Below, piece after piece: positions 24,033 to 33,766 of a stretch of DNA of 64,000 nucleotides (positions are counted from its first letter, which is position 1; each line of letters begins with the position of its first letter). The notes below the pieces were generated by a model that was given only the letters and a program-made list of their open reading frames with translations, was not told the origin of the DNA and made no database searches. A program made the translations under genes and the position numbers. Origin of the DNA: Tenacibaculum sp. 190524A05c (GTDB lineage Bacteria; Bacteroidota; Bacteroidia; Flavobacteriales; Flavobacteriaceae); contig NZ_OZ038523.1 in NCBI RefSeq assembly GCF_964036595.1, positions 3,168,501 through 3,232,500 of the forward strand. Direction: 5' to 3'.

Positions 24033-25010
24033 ATGAAGAGATTTGGAATACTTTTGTTATCGATGGTTCTAGTATCGATGAATGCTCAAACAAACATGAA
24101 ATTAACAACACCTGCTTATTTACAAAAAGGAGATATGATTGCTATTGTAGCTCCTGCTGGAATTTTAAAGAATAGAAAACATGTAATTGATAAGGCTAAA
24201 GAATTAGCCGAAAGTTGGGGATTAAAAGTTGTAATAGGAAAGCATGTTTTTACACAAGCGAATCATTTTGCAGGAACCGATGAGCAACGTTGTCAAGATT
24301 TTCAAGAAGCTCTTGATAATCCTCAAATAAAAGCTATTTGGAGTGCTCGTGGAGGATATGGTTCTGTTAGAATTTTAGATCAATTAGATTTCTCAAAATT
24401 CAAGGAAAACCCAAAGTGGATTATTGGATATTCTGATATCACAGCTTTTCATAATCACGTCCATAATTTAGGTGTGGAAACGTTACATGCAATGATGGGA
24501 ACGAGTATGCAAGATGACCCAGTAGATATTGCGGAAACCATAGAAACGTTCAGGAAAGCGTTATTTGGAGAGCAATTAAAGTACACGATAAAATCATCTA
24601 AAGAAAATAGAAAAGGAAATGCTGAAGGTGTTTTAGTAGGAGGAAATATTGCAATTTTAGCATCAATGTTAGGTTCAGATAGCCAATTGAATACAGATGG
24701 GAAAATTCTATTTATTGAGGAAATAGGAGAATATAAATATGCTATTGATCGTATGTTGCAAAGTTTAAAAAGAGCAGGTTATTTCAATAAAGTAAAAGGA
24801 GTTATTGTTGGCGACATGACTAAAATTAGAAAGAATACAACTCCATGGGGAAGTTCTATTGAGCAGTTAATTTTAGATATTGTTCCGAATGATGTTCCAG
24901 TATTATTTGGTTTCCCTGCTGGACATGAACCTGATAATAGAGCTTTAATTATGGGACGAACTATAAAATTATCTGTTACTGATCGATTATCTTCTGTGAG
25001 TTTTAAATAA
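24033..25010 (+). CDS. LD-carboxypeptidase, S66 family
   Basis: 325 residues from the chosen ATG, which opens a signal peptide (MKRFGILLLSMVLVSMNAQ); a TTG at 23988 overlaps the upstream gene. S66 peptidases remove the terminal D-Ala of the murein tetrapeptide. The catalytic Ser is in GYSDITAF, the Glu in IEEIGEYKYAIDRML, the His in GFPAGHEPDN. The exported form fits a periplasmic role in peptidoglycan recycling. Confidence 0.88.
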   Translation: MKRFGILLLSMVLVSMNAQTNMKLTTPAYLQKGDMIAIVAPAGILKNRKHVIDKAKELAESWGLKVVIGKHVFTQANHFAGTDEQRCQDFQEALDNPQIKAIWSARGGYGSVRILDQLDFSKFKENPKWIIGYSDITAFHNHVHNLGVETLHAMMGTSMQDDPVDIAETIETFRKALFGEQLKYTIKSSKENRKGNAEGVLVGGNIAILASMLGSDSQLNTDGKILFIEEIGEYKYAIDRMLQSLKRAGYFNKVKGVIVGDMTKIRKNTTPWGSSIEQLILDIVPNDVPVLFGFPAGHEPDNRALIMGRTIKLSVTDRLSSVSFK

Positions 25011-25020
25011 ATTTATTCCT

Positions 25021-25413
25021 ATGGGTAGATGGCTTGAAGTTGTTGATAAAGAATTTAATACTGTCAAGGAATTAGCTCCTAACTTATTGATTCATCTTTC
25101 ACAATATTGGCCAAAGGATGTGAAAATTATATTTCCCATTTTGACCAATTTAAATTTACATTCTACTGACTGGATTGATGAAAATCAGAATTTTAAAGAT
25201 AATGAGTTAATACAATTAAAAGATGAATTAGAATTGTACTTAAAAGTCTTGAATTTCGAAGCTTTTGTTCAGGATTTTGACACCAATAGAATTATTGAAA
25301 ACTTTAGAAATGAAGATTACACATTCAAAGATTATAAAGAAGATTTAGGAAGTTTTGTCTCTTTGTTTGAAGACTGCATTAAAAATAATTTTGAAGTTAA
25401 ATTTTATCTTTAA
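25021..25413 (+). CDS. hypothetical protein
   Basis: 130 residues, acidic, no signal peptide or membrane segment and no family recognised. It is predicted helical (ELIQLKDELELYLKVLNFEAFVQDF). It starts 10 bp after the LD-carboxypeptidase, so it is probably co-transcribed. Confidence 0.65.
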   Translation: MGRWLEVVDKEFNTVKELAPNLLIHLSQYWPKDVKIIFPILTNLNLHSTDWIDENQNFKDNELIQLKDELELYLKVLNFEAFVQDFDTNRIIENFRNEDYTFKDYKEDLGSFVSLFEDCIKNNFEVKFYL

Positions 25414-25427
25414 ATATAAAATACTAC

Positions 25428-25784
25428 TCACATCGCTTTTAATCTAAACTCAAGACTTTCGATATCATTAGATAGTTTTTGAAAACGATATTTTCTGTTC
25501 TCTTGTTCTGTATGTTGTTTACCAATATCACCGCCAATTAACCACATTAAAAACTTAGGTTGAGTTCGGTTATGTCTGGTTTCATCTAAATTAAAATCAA
25601 CTTTATAAATTTCTTGCTTAAAGGAATCCGAGATTAGTTCAGATTCTATCACGTAAGTTTTAAAACGACGTATTTCAATATTAAATTGGTTGATCTCATC
25701 TTCGTCGATGTGGCCATCATAGCTATGTCTAGCACATTCCGCTTTTAAAAAGGAAAGGTATTTAAATAATTTTTCTTCATTCAT
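25428..25784 (-). CDS. hypothetical protein
   Basis: 118 residues, charged and probably helical (LKAECARHSYDGHIDEDEINQF), no family recognised. Convergent with the preceding gene (14-bp gap) and divergent from the YraN gene, whose start is 37 bp away. Confidence 0.65.
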   Translation of the reverse strand: MNEEKLFKYLSFLKAECARHSYDGHIDEDEINQFNIEIRRFKTYVIESELISDSFKQEIYKVDFNLDETRHNRTQPKFLMWLIGGDIGKQHTEQENRKYRFQKLSNDIESLEFRLKAM

Positions 25785-25821
25785 ATTAATTCAAATATAG
25801 ATATTTTTGTAGGAAAAAGTT

Positions 25822-26178
25822 ATGGCTCAACATAATGAACTAGGTAAGAGAGGAGAAGATGCCGCAGTAAATTACCTAATAGAAAAAGGATATCGAATAC
25901 TGCGTCGTAATTACAGATTTCTCAAAGCCGAAGTTGATATAATTGCTAAGAAAGATGATATAATCATTGGTGTTGAAGTAAAAACAAGAACGTCAAATTA
26001 CTTTGGGAATCCTCAAGACTTTATCAATCAAAAGAAAATTCAATTACTCACTGCGGCTCTAGATCATTACATGCAGGAATCTAATTTAGATATAGAAGTT
26101 AGATTTGATATTATTTCAGTTATCGGAAATAAGTCATTTGAGATAAAACATATTGAAGATGCATTTCTGTTTTTTTGA
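25822..26178 (+). CDS. YraN family (UPF0102) nuclease-like protein
   Basis: 118 residues, full length for UPF0102, a family with a Holliday-junction-resolvase/restriction-endonuclease-like fold and uncertain function. Visible features are GKRGEDAAVNYLIEKGYRIL, then EVDIIAK and GVEVKTRTS, giving the E...D...ExK catalytic arrangement. Confidence 0.88.
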   Translation: MAQHNELGKRGEDAAVNYLIEKGYRILRRNYRFLKAEVDIIAKKDDIIIGVEVKTRTSNYFGNPQDFINQKKIQLLTAALDHYMQESNLDIEVRFDIISVIGNKSFEIKHIEDAFLFF

Positions 26179-26185
26179 AATAAAA

Positions 26186-26212
26186 AACGACATCCCAATT
26201 GAGATGTCGTTT
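26186..26212. terminator. bidirectional terminator
   Basis: AAACGACATC pairs with GATGTCGTTT across a 7-nt loop between the convergent yraN and thioredoxin-like genes. The T-run is short. Confidence 0.65.
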
Positions 26213-26233
26213 GATAATTTTATTTGAATAAGA

Positions 26234-27637
26234 TTATTTCCCTTCTTCTTCCTTTGAAGGTCCGTTTAAGTAATCTTTAATATCCGGTACAGTATTCGGT
26301 ACAGCAATAATCTTTTTATCCTTATCTAATAAGAAATACGTTGGAGTTTGCTCTATTCTATACTTTTGAACAGTTTCATTTTTTAGTTTGAACTCAGGGT
26401 GTGTTCCAATAGCATTATGCCATTTAGGTAATTTGTTAGTTGCCCAGTCTGTAAAGTCTTTCTCATCGTCCTCAATAGCAAATGCAATTACAGAAGTATT
26501 CGGATGAGTTGAATTCATGTATTCATAAACTTCAGGAACTTCTTTAACACAGTGCCCGCATTGTGTACTCCAGAAAATTAATAAGTAATTTTCTCCGTCA
26601 TTTAAGCCTGATAAGCTTAATTCTTTTTCTCCTTCTTTCCATGAAAAATCTGGAGCAACTCTACCTTGAGAAGCTAATAACTCTGCTAATTTATCATTCT
26701 TGAATTTCGCGTCTTTAAATTCATCATCCATTTCATCATAATATTCAGCAAATAAGAAATCAACAATTTCAGAGTTTCTTGCATTTGTAAAACGAGTAAT
26801 TAGATATTCCAAAATCTCTTTTTGAATTTGATCATCCTTTACTTGCTTCATTACATTTGTAATAGATTGCTTGTAAACTTTTTGTTGCTCTTCTTGATTT
26901 CCCTCAATGTTTAAATAGAAAATATAATTTGTTACTTTCTCAATAATAAAAGGAGATCTGTATAATTTTTGATCAGAAAAATCTACGTTTTCAAAAAAGC
27001 TCTCCACAACATATTCTAAATATTCTTGAGTATCATCAAAAATAGAAGATGAGTTTGTTGATTTGTTAGCCTTAATAAACGTGTTTACTAACATTCCTTC
27101 AGATTTACCTTCGTAAGCATCTTGAATTTCTTCTTGCTCTTTAAAGGCTTTCTTATAAGCTTTTTTAGTTTTCTTATTGTCGTCTTTTAAATAAACGCTT
27201 TGTAAAGAATCCATTGCAACTTGTCTGATGTTCAGCTGCTCTAAATATTCACGATAAACTTTATTTTCTCTAGACCTCGTAAAAAGAACCGATTCTTCAG
27301 GGTATTGAGGATTAAATACAAACTCTATATTTTCATTATTGAAATATACATCTATGAATCCTGCACCTTGATTTCTATAAGTAACTCGGTAAACACCAGT
27401 TTGTGCATCTGCTGGTAATTTTAATTCGAAACGACCAACTTTTTGAACATTTCCTCCAATGTTTATATCTTCGAAAACAATAGTTCCGTTACTAATAAAT
27501 TTTTGCTTTGGTCCGTTAATTTTATACAAAATTACCCAATCACTTTCTTCCGGAGGAGTCATAGTACCTTTAATACTGTACTGTGCGTAAGAGATTGATG
27601 TTACGAATAGAAATAAAAAAAGTAATTTTTTAAACAT
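26234..27637 (-). CDS. TlpA-like thioredoxin-fold lipid-side/periplasmic protein
   Basis: 467 residues with a signal peptide (KKLLFLFLFVTSISYAQ). The N-terminal part (GTMTPPEESDWVILYKI) resembles DUF4369, the middle is helical with many Lys (KKTKKAYKKAFKEQEEI), and the C-terminal 150 residues are a TlpA/ResA-type thioredoxin with active site CGHC in STQCGHCVKE. It would handle periplasmic disulfides. It is a tandem paralogue of 27750-29138. Confidence 0.85.
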   Translation of the reverse strand: MFKKLLFLFLFVTSISYAQYSIKGTMTPPEESDWVILYKINGPKQKFISNGTIVFEDINIGGNVQKVGRFELKLPADAQTGVYRVTYRNQGAGFIDVYFNNENIEFVFNPQYPEESVLFTRSRENKVYREYLEQLNIRQVAMDSLQSVYLKDDNKKTKKAYKKAFKEQEEIQDAYEGKSEGMLVNTFIKANKSTNSSSIFDDTQEYLEYVVESFFENVDFSDQKLYRSPFIIEKVTNYIFYLNIEGNQEEQQKVYKQSITNVMKQVKDDQIQKEILEYLITRFTNARNSEIVDFLFAEYYDEMDDEFKDAKFKNDKLAELLASQGRVAPDFSWKEGEKELSLSGLNDGENYLLIFWSTQCGHCVKEVPEVYEYMNSTHPNTSVIAFAIEDDEKDFTDWATNKLPKWHNAIGTHPEFKLKNETVQKYRIEQTPTYFLLDKDKKIIAVPNTVPDIKDYLNGPSKEEEGK

Positions 27638-27665
27638 GTAATATTTATATTTTATGGTTAAAAAG

Positions 27666-27726
27666 AAAGACTATCTAAAAACGATAATCGCATAAATGTA
27701 CGAAATGTTGTTTTTAGATAGTCTTT
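27666..27726. terminator. long-stem terminator between the two thioredoxin paralogues
   Basis: AAAGACTATCTAAAAAC at 27666-27682 pairs perfectly over 17 bp with GTTTTTAGATAGTCTTT at 27710-27726, loop 27 nt, with T-runs on both sides. It would end the upstream minus-strand gene, so the paralogues are probably separate transcripts. Confidence 0.7.
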
Positions 27727-27749
27727 TTATATGCTAAAACAAAAATGTT

Positions 27750-29138
27750 TTATTCTTTTGCCGCATTACCATTGTCAAAGTAATCTTTAACATCTTCAAA
27801 AGAATTTGGCATTGCGATAATTTTCTTGTCTTGGTTTAAGATAAAATATGTTGGTGTTCCAACTAATTGATACGTTCTTACCACTTCATTTTCCCACTTA
27901 TTGTCTGGGTGAGTTCCCATAACATTGTGCCATCCGTATAATTTCTTCACGTACTCATTCCACTCTAAATCCTCTTGCTCAATACCAAAGGCAATCACAG
28001 AAGTTTTATCATGAGTTTTCATAAAGTCATATAATAATGGAATTTCTTTTAAACAGTGAGAACATCCTGTACTCCAGAATACTAATAAATACTTTTCTCC
28101 ATCGTTTAAAGTAGATAATTTATAATCTTTTCCTTCTTCCTTCCATGAAAAATCAGGAGCAATTCTACCTACAGTTGCACGTAATAAAGCTACTTTATCA
28201 TCTCTAAACTTTGGATCTTGGAATTCTCCTGGTAACTTATCGTAATAATTTGCGAAAAGTCCATCAACAATTTCAGAGTTTCTTGCATTAGCAAAACGAG
28301 TAATTAAATATTCTGTAACTTCTTTACGAACTTTATCATCTTCTACAAGATCCATTACTTTAGCAATAGATTCGTTGTATAATTTTTGTTGTAATGTTTG
28401 ATTTTCTGCAATGTTTAAATAGAAAACATAGTTTGTAATCTTGTCGATAATAAAAGGAGAATTGTATAACTTCTTATCTGAAAAATCAACATTATCAAAG
28501 AAACTTCCAACAACGTGGTTTAAGTATTCTTGAGTATCATCAAATATAGAAGATGAGTTTGTAGGTTTAGAAGCTTTAATGTAAGTGTTCACTAACATTC
28601 CTTCAGATTTACCTTCGTAAATCTCTTGAACTTCTTCTTGCTCTTTATATGCTTTCTTATAAGCTTTTTTAGTTTTTTTCTCGTCAGCTTTTAAGTATTC
28701 AACTTGTAAAGAATCTATAGATCTTTGCATTAATGCGATCGCATCTAAATATTCTCTGTATACTTTGTTTTCTCTAGATTTTGTAAAAACAATTGATTCT
28801 TCTGGATATACTGGATTGAAAACAAATTCAATATTTTCTTTGTTGAAGAAGAAATCAACAAATCCTGCTCCTTGATTTCTGTAGGTAACTCTATACGCAC
28901 CTTCTTTAGCATCCGCTGGTAAGTTTAATTCAAATCTACCAACCTTCTGTGTATTCCCACCTATGTTTACATCTTCAAACACAATAGTAGAATTACTAAT
29001 AAATTTTTGCTTTGCTCCTTCGATTTTATACAAAATAACCCAGTCGCTTTCTTCTGGAGGTGTCATAGTTCCTTTTATAGAAAATTGGGCATTTGCAATC
29101 GATGTAACAAATATTAATAATGCAAGTAATCTTTTCAT
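27750..29138 (-). CDS. TlpA-like thioredoxin-fold protein, paralogue
   Basis: 462 residues from the ATG of MKRLLALLIFVTSIANAQ; a TTG three codons upstream is a less likely start. It shares long identical stretches with 26234-27637 (GTMTPPEESDWVILYKI, SRENKVYREYL, ARNSEIVD). The active site differs: CSHC in STGCSHCLKE. A recent tandem duplication with diverging active sites. Confidence 0.85.
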   Translation of the reverse strand: MKRLLALLIFVTSIANAQFSIKGTMTPPEESDWVILYKIEGAKQKFISNSTIVFEDVNIGGNTQKVGRFELNLPADAKEGAYRVTYRNQGAGFVDFFFNKENIEFVFNPVYPEESIVFTKSRENKVYREYLDAIALMQRSIDSLQVEYLKADEKKTKKAYKKAYKEQEEVQEIYEGKSEGMLVNTYIKASKPTNSSSIFDDTQEYLNHVVGSFFDNVDFSDKKLYNSPFIIDKITNYVFYLNIAENQTLQQKLYNESIAKVMDLVEDDKVRKEVTEYLITRFANARNSEIVDGLFANYYDKLPGEFQDPKFRDDKVALLRATVGRIAPDFSWKEEGKDYKLSTLNDGEKYLLVFWSTGCSHCLKEIPLLYDFMKTHDKTSVIAFGIEQEDLEWNEYVKKLYGWHNVMGTHPDNKWENEVVRTYQLVGTPTYFILNQDKKIIAMPNSFEDVKDYFDNGNAAKE

Positions 29139-29260
29139 CGTTAACAAGGGATTTATTTATAATAATATTTATAATTCTGTTTCCAGTATTCCAATAAGCG
29201 TACCAAAATTACTATTTCTTATTTAATTTGAGTACATTAGGTCAAACTTTATTTAGGAAA

Positions 29261-30055
29261 ATGGGTCTAGAAAACAAAATAATCTGGATTACCGGAGCTT
29301 CTTCTGGTATAGGAAAATCACTGGCAATTCATCTATCGCAGCAAAATACAAAATTAATCTTATCTTCTAGGAAAGAGTCGTCTTTAAATGAGGTAAAGAA
29401 AATGTGTAATAATCCTGATAATGTGAGTGTTTTACCATTAGATTTAGAAGGTTATTCTAATTTTTCGGACAAAGTTCAGCAAGCAATTTCGGTTTTTGGA
29501 AGGATAGATATTTTAGTAAACAATGGTGGGATTAGTCAAAGATCTTTAGCCAAGAATACAAATATAAGCGTTGACAAACGATTAATGGATATCAATTATT
29601 TAGGAACAGTAGCTTTGACAAAAGAAATTCTTCCTCATTTTATTGAAAATAAATCGGGCCATTTTGTAGTTACCACAAGTATTGTTGGAAAAATTGGAAC
29701 TCCATTACGTTCAACTTATGCCGCCACTAAACATGCATTACATGGCTTCTTTGATAGTTTACGTGCAGAAGTTCATCAAGATAATATTAAAGTAACAATG
29801 GTTTGTCCTGGTTTTGTAACTACAAATGTTTCTAAAAATGCCTTAACAGGAGATGGTACTCCTCAAGATAAAATGGACACCGCAACTGCAAACGGAATTC
29901 ATCCTGATCGTTTTGCTAAATTAATGGCAAAAGCCATTTCTAAACAAAAAGAAGAGGTGTATATAGCAGGAGCTAAGGAAAAATTAGGCGTTTATGCAAA
30001 ACGTTTTTATCCGAAGTTACTGTCAAAAATGATCCGAAAGCTTAGTGTCACTTAA
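29261..30055 (+). CDS. short-chain dehydrogenase/reductase
   Basis: 264 residues from ATG 29261. A TTG at 29228 would add 11 codons but overlaps a promoter-like TTAATTTG at 29223-29230. The nucleotide-binding motif is TGASSGIG, the NNGG site is VNNGGISQ, and the active site is Ser of TTSIVG, then YAATK (YxxxK). The C-terminus is basic (KRFYPKLLSKMIRKL), as in DHRS7-like members that associate with membranes. Substrate unknown. Confidence 0.9.
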   Translation: MGLENKIIWITGASSGIGKSLAIHLSQQNTKLILSSRKESSLNEVKKMCNNPDNVSVLPLDLEGYSNFSDKVQQAISVFGRIDILVNNGGISQRSLAKNTNISVDKRLMDINYLGTVALTKEILPHFIENKSGHFVVTTSIVGKIGTPLRSTYAATKHALHGFFDSLRAEVHQDNIKVTMVCPGFVTTNVSKNALTGDGTPQDKMDTATANGIHPDRFAKLMAKAISKQKEEVYIAGAKEKLGVYAKRFYPKLLSKMIRKLSVT

Positions 30056-30408
30056 TTGAAAAAATCAATAGCTTCAAAATAGTTTACTATAGCTTCCTTC
30101 ATCAATACTGTTTGTTCTCCTGGTTTTAAATTAGGCAGTTCGGTAAGTATTTTATAATGTGGCCAGCCGTCGTTATCAAAGTAATCAAACTCGTAATAAC
30201 CATAAGGCTCAAGAAGTTTACAGATGGCAATATGCATTAAGTTTACTTTTTCATCTTTTTTAAACTTTCTTTGTCCTTGTCCGAGTTCCTGAACCCCAAT
30301 AAGATATATAATACTGTCGACGTTTAATTCGTCTCCTTCAGCAAATTGTTGCGATAATGAAGCAATTAAAAAATCCCACTTCTCTTTTAAGTTATCAACT
30401 TTATTCAT
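30052..30408 (-). CDS. hypothetical protein, conserved-looking
   Basis: 118 residues with no named family recognised. A compact, well-formed sequence (SIIYLIGVQELGQGQRKFKKDEKVNLMHIAIC) suggests a folded cytoplasmic protein. It overlaps the SDR stop by 4 bp in convergent orientation and is divergent from cvpA. Confidence 0.7.
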   Translation of the reverse strand: MNKVDNLKEKWDFLIASLSQQFAEGDELNVDSIIYLIGVQELGQGQRKFKKDEKVNLMHIAICKLLEPYGYYEFDYFDNDGWPHYKILTELPNLKPGEQTVLMKEAIVNYFEAIDFFN

Positions 30409-30471
30409 TCGTTTTTAATTGAAGAGCAAAGATACAAATGAGTTATTTATATTTGTTAAAATTCTAGGACT

Positions 30472-31008
30472 ATGAATGTATTTGATATTATTATAGCTTC
30501 ATTATTACTTTTTGGATTTGTAAGAGGATTAATGAAAGGATTATTTGTTGAAGTTGCTTCTTTAGTTGCGTTAGTCGCTGGAGTATACGGAGCAATTCAT
30601 TTTTCATATTTCTTAGGAGATTGGTTAGAAAGTAGTTTAGATTGGTCTGAGCAGTATATTACGTTAGTGGCATTCGCAGGAACTTTTGTAATCATTATTG
30701 TTGTAATTGCCTTACTAGGTAAAATCTTAACTAAAATTGCCGATTTTGCTTCTCTAGGAATTTTAAATAAAATATTAGGAGGAGTCTTTGGAGCTTTAAA
30801 GATAGGATTGATTTTAAGTGTGATTTTTATCTTTTTTGGTAAAATGAATGACACAATACCTTTTGTAAAAAAAGAGAGCTTACAACAATCAATATTGTAT
30901 GCACCTGTAAAAAAAATTGCACCGATGATATTTCCTTCAATTATAAAAGGAGATGATGAAGATGTAGAGCCAGAAGCACAAGATTCAGAACAAAATACAG
31001 AAGAATAA
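30472..31008 (+). CDS. cvpA: CvpA family membrane protein
   Basis: 178 residues with four membrane segments and the CvpA opening NVFDIIIASLLLFGFVRGLMKGLFVEV. CvpA is linked to colicin V production and envelope homeostasis in other bacteria. The C-terminal 20 residues are acidic and disordered. Confidence 0.88.
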   Translation: MNVFDIIIASLLLFGFVRGLMKGLFVEVASLVALVAGVYGAIHFSYFLGDWLESSLDWSEQYITLVAFAGTFVIIIVVIALLGKILTKIADFASLGILNKILGGVFGALKIGLILSVIFIFFGKMNDTIPFVKKESLQQSILYAPVKKIAPMIFPSIIKGDDEDVEPEAQDSEQNTEE

Positions 31009-31038
31009 AAAAAGCGATGATTAACTCATCGCTTTTTA
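31009..31038. terminator. bidirectional terminator
   Basis: AAAAAGCGATGA-TTAAC-TCATCGCTTTTT between convergent cvpA and the carbonic anhydrase. Confidence 0.9.
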
Positions 31039-31057
31039 GTTTTATAGAACTACGTTA

Positions 31058-31687
31058 TTATAACATGTTTACTTTTCCTGTTGATAAAGAGTAAACTCCA
31101 CCAACAATAGAAATTTCTCCATTGTCTTCCATTTCTTGTAAAATTTTACTCTTCTCTCGAATTCTTTCGATAGTTAATTTTACATTATTCTCAACAGTTT
31201 TAGCTACAAATTCTTTATTTGAAGAATCTGCAACACCTTCAACTTCTTCCGAAGCCATTTTAGCAGCAGGAGTGATATTACTCAACATTGCAGTAATATT
31301 TCCTAATTCTACACCGTCACAAGCAGCTTTCACTGCACCACAACTTTCATGACCTAGAACTAATACTAACTTACTTCCTGCAACTGCGCATGAATATTCC
31401 ATACTTCCTAAAATATCAGTGTTTTCGAAGTTTCCTGCTACACGAGCAACGAAAACATCACCAATAGTTTGATCGAATACTAATTCTACTGGTACTCGCG
31501 AATCGATACAAGATAAAATTACTGCCTTTGGAAATTGTCCACCTGTTGTTTGTTGAACTAAAGAAGTAACATCTGAGCTTGTTAAGTTATTTGCCACATA
31601 ACGCTCATTACCCTCAAGTAAATCTTGCAAAACAGACTGTGGCGAAAGACTCGCCTGAGCGTCTTTTGTTAATGCTGTATTTCTCAT
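31058..31687 (-). CDS. beta-type carbonic anhydrase
   Basis: 209 residues. Zinc ligands are visible in SCIDSRVPVEL (Cys, plus the Asp-Arg pair) and GHESCGAVKAA (His and Cys). It interconverts CO2 and bicarbonate. It follows a SulP-family transporter on the same strand (38-bp gap), which suggests a coupled bicarbonate uptake and conversion unit. Confidence 0.93.
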   Translation of the reverse strand: MRNTALTKDAQASLSPQSVLQDLLEGNERYVANNLTSSDVTSLVQQTTGGQFPKAVILSCIDSRVPVELVFDQTIGDVFVARVAGNFENTDILGSMEYSCAVAGSKLVLVLGHESCGAVKAACDGVELGNITAMLSNITPAAKMASEEVEGVADSSNKEFVAKTVENNVKLTIERIREKSKILQEMEDNGEISIVGGVYSLSTGKVNML

Positions 31688-31725
31688 TTTATATTGTTGT
31701 TTTAATGGTTTTCTTTTTAATAATC

Positions 31726-33336
31726 TTAACTAGCTTTTGGTCTTAGTTTGAAAAACTCAATATAGCTAGGAGGGTTTTCAACAGTTCCTCTTTCTGAAAC
31801 TAGAGTAATATTGATATTTCTTTCTTTTGCTTTGTGAGCAAAATCTTCTAAAATCTCAATAATATCATTATCTAAATAGCGTGTTTTAGAAACATCTAAT
31901 TCTAATGAAGAGTTTTCTGGTAAGTTATCTAATTCTTTTAAGATCGCTCCTTTGTTAAAGAAAGTAACTTCTTCAGCTAAAGTCATTTTTACTTTACCAT
32001 CATTAACATCTTCTCCTTCTTTGTGTAAGAAGTGAGAGTTTTGGAAACTTTTTAATAAGATAACAAAAATTCCAACTGCTAACCCTAAACCGATTCCTAA
32101 TAATAAATCTCCAGTAATTGCCATTGGTAGAACCGTTGCCATAAATGGTACAAATTGTTTCCAACCTAATTTATACATATTAGTAAAGGTAGATGGTTTA
32201 GCTAATTTGAAACCAACAATGAAAAGTACAGCAGCTAATACAGATAATGGAATTTTATTTAATAAAGTTGGAATTAAAATCACAGAAATTAATAAAAAGA
32301 ATCCGTGAATAATTGCAGACATTTTACTCTTACCTCCAGATTGGATGTTGGCAGAACTTCTTACAATTACCTGAGTAATTGGTAATCCACCAATCATACC
32401 AGAAATAATATTACCAGTTCCTTGAGCTATTAATTCTCTGTTCGTTGGTGTTACATTTTTATCTGGATCTAATTTATCAGTAGCTTCCACACATAATAAT
32501 GTTTCTAAACTTGCAACAATTGCAATTGTAAATGCAATTACCCAAACATCTTTATCTCCTATTGCAGAGAAATCAGGAAAGCTAAATTGTCCTTTAAAGC
32601 TATCGAAACTATCAGGTACTGGAACAGATACTAATTGTTCTTTTAATAATCCTAAAGATCCTCCTTGAGTTACTAGGAAGAAAATAATACCTACAACTAC
32701 AGCTACTAAAGGTCCTTGAATTAATTGGAAAATTTTAGCTTTTTTCGCTAATACATTCGACCATAATAATAGGATTCCTAAAGCTATAATTCCTATAACT
32801 GTAGCTCCTACACTAATATTACCACTTAAAAGTGCATTTAAAGAGTTTAATAATCCCGAGATTAAGTTGTCCCATTCTACTTGAAGGAAAGAAAAATCAC
32901 CTGTTGGATTTTTATCCATTCCAAAGAAATAAGGTATTTGTTTTAGAATGATAATAATTCCTATACCGGTAAGCATTCCTTTAATTACCGAAGAAGGGAA
33001 GAAGTAAGCAATAATTCCAGCTCTAGCCAAACCAAGAAGTATTTGAATAATACCTCCTAATACTACAGCAACTAAGAACTTTTCGAATCCACCATTCTCA
33101 AGTCCTCCTAATGTTACGATTGCAGCTAATACAATTGCAGCTAATCCTGCAGCTGGTCCACTTACACCAATACTAGATCCACTAATACTAGCAACTACAA
33201 TACCTCCTACAATTCCGGCAATTAATCCAGAAAATAATGGCGCGCCACTCGCCAAAGCAATACCTAAACATAAAGGTAATGCTACAAAAAACACCACTAT
33301 ACTAGCGGGTAAATCATTTTTTATCGTTTTAAACAT
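31726..33336 (-). CDS. SulP-family anion transporter, probably bicarbonate
   Basis: 536 residues, about 10-12 membrane segments (IVVFFVALPLCLGIALASGAPL, IVGGIVVASISGSSIGVSGPAAG) and a shortened C-terminal STAS-like domain (SSLELDVSKTRYLDNDIIEIL). SulP proteins move sulfate, bicarbonate or other anions. The following carbonic anhydrase makes bicarbonate the likely substrate. Confidence 0.88.
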   Translation of the reverse strand: MFKTIKNDLPASIVVFFVALPLCLGIALASGAPLFSGLIAGIVGGIVVASISGSSIGVSGPAAGLAAIVLAAIVTLGGLENGGFEKFLVAVVLGGIIQILLGLARAGIIAYFFPSSVIKGMLTGIGIIIILKQIPYFFGMDKNPTGDFSFLQVEWDNLISGLLNSLNALLSGNISVGATVIGIIALGILLLWSNVLAKKAKIFQLIQGPLVAVVVGIIFFLVTQGGSLGLLKEQLVSVPVPDSFDSFKGQFSFPDFSAIGDKDVWVIAFTIAIVASLETLLCVEATDKLDPDKNVTPTNRELIAQGTGNIISGMIGGLPITQVIVRSSANIQSGGKSKMSAIIHGFFLLISVILIPTLLNKIPLSVLAAVLFIVGFKLAKPSTFTNMYKLGWKQFVPFMATVLPMAITGDLLLGIGLGLAVGIFVILLKSFQNSHFLHKEGEDVNDGKVKMTLAEEVTFFNKGAILKELDNLPENSSLELDVSKTRYLDNDIIEILEDFAHKAKERNINITLVSERGTVENPPSYIEFFKLRPKAS

Positions 33337-33416
33337 AATATAAAATTTGTTTAACTTATTTTTTAAGTTGTTGGTTTTTGATTTAGTTATTTAATTGTCA
33401 GTTATGTAAATGAAAT

Positions 33417-33713
33417 CTAACTAAATTCCGGTGGTGGCGAATCAACTTTAAGTGAAAGAGTAGTGTATTCACTTGATAAATAAACAATACTATGTTTACT
33501 TTTTAAATGCTTATAAGGAATGATTTCTTGATAGATATGAATGATTTTAACATCAGTATCATTATTCTTTTCTGTTTGCTCAGAATCATCTTCAAGATCT
33601 GTAAGAACTAATGAATATTCACATGCTTTTTCACTCAAACTTAAATAAGTAGGTAATGCTATTGAAGTGATTAAAATTACAGCAAAAAAGTATGTTACAA
33701 GTGATGTTTTCAT
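33417..33713 (-). CDS. small exported protein of unknown function
   Basis: 98 residues with an N-terminal hydrophobic segment (LVTYFFAVILITSIALPTYL) serving as signal or anchor. The rest is hydrophilic and acidic (DLEDDSEQTEKNNDTD) and ends in a Pro-rich tail (SPPPEFS). No family recognised. It precedes the SulP gene on the same strand with an 80-bp gap. Confidence 0.6.
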   Translation of the reverse strand: MKTSLVTYFFAVILITSIALPTYLSLSEKACEYSLVLTDLEDDSEQTEKNNDTDVKIIHIYQEIIPYKHLKSKHSIVYLSSEYTTLSLKVDSPPPEFS

Positions 33714-33766
33714 ATTTCTAGGTTGTTAAAAATATAAAAACTTGTTGAGGTTGTTGTTAAAAAAAA

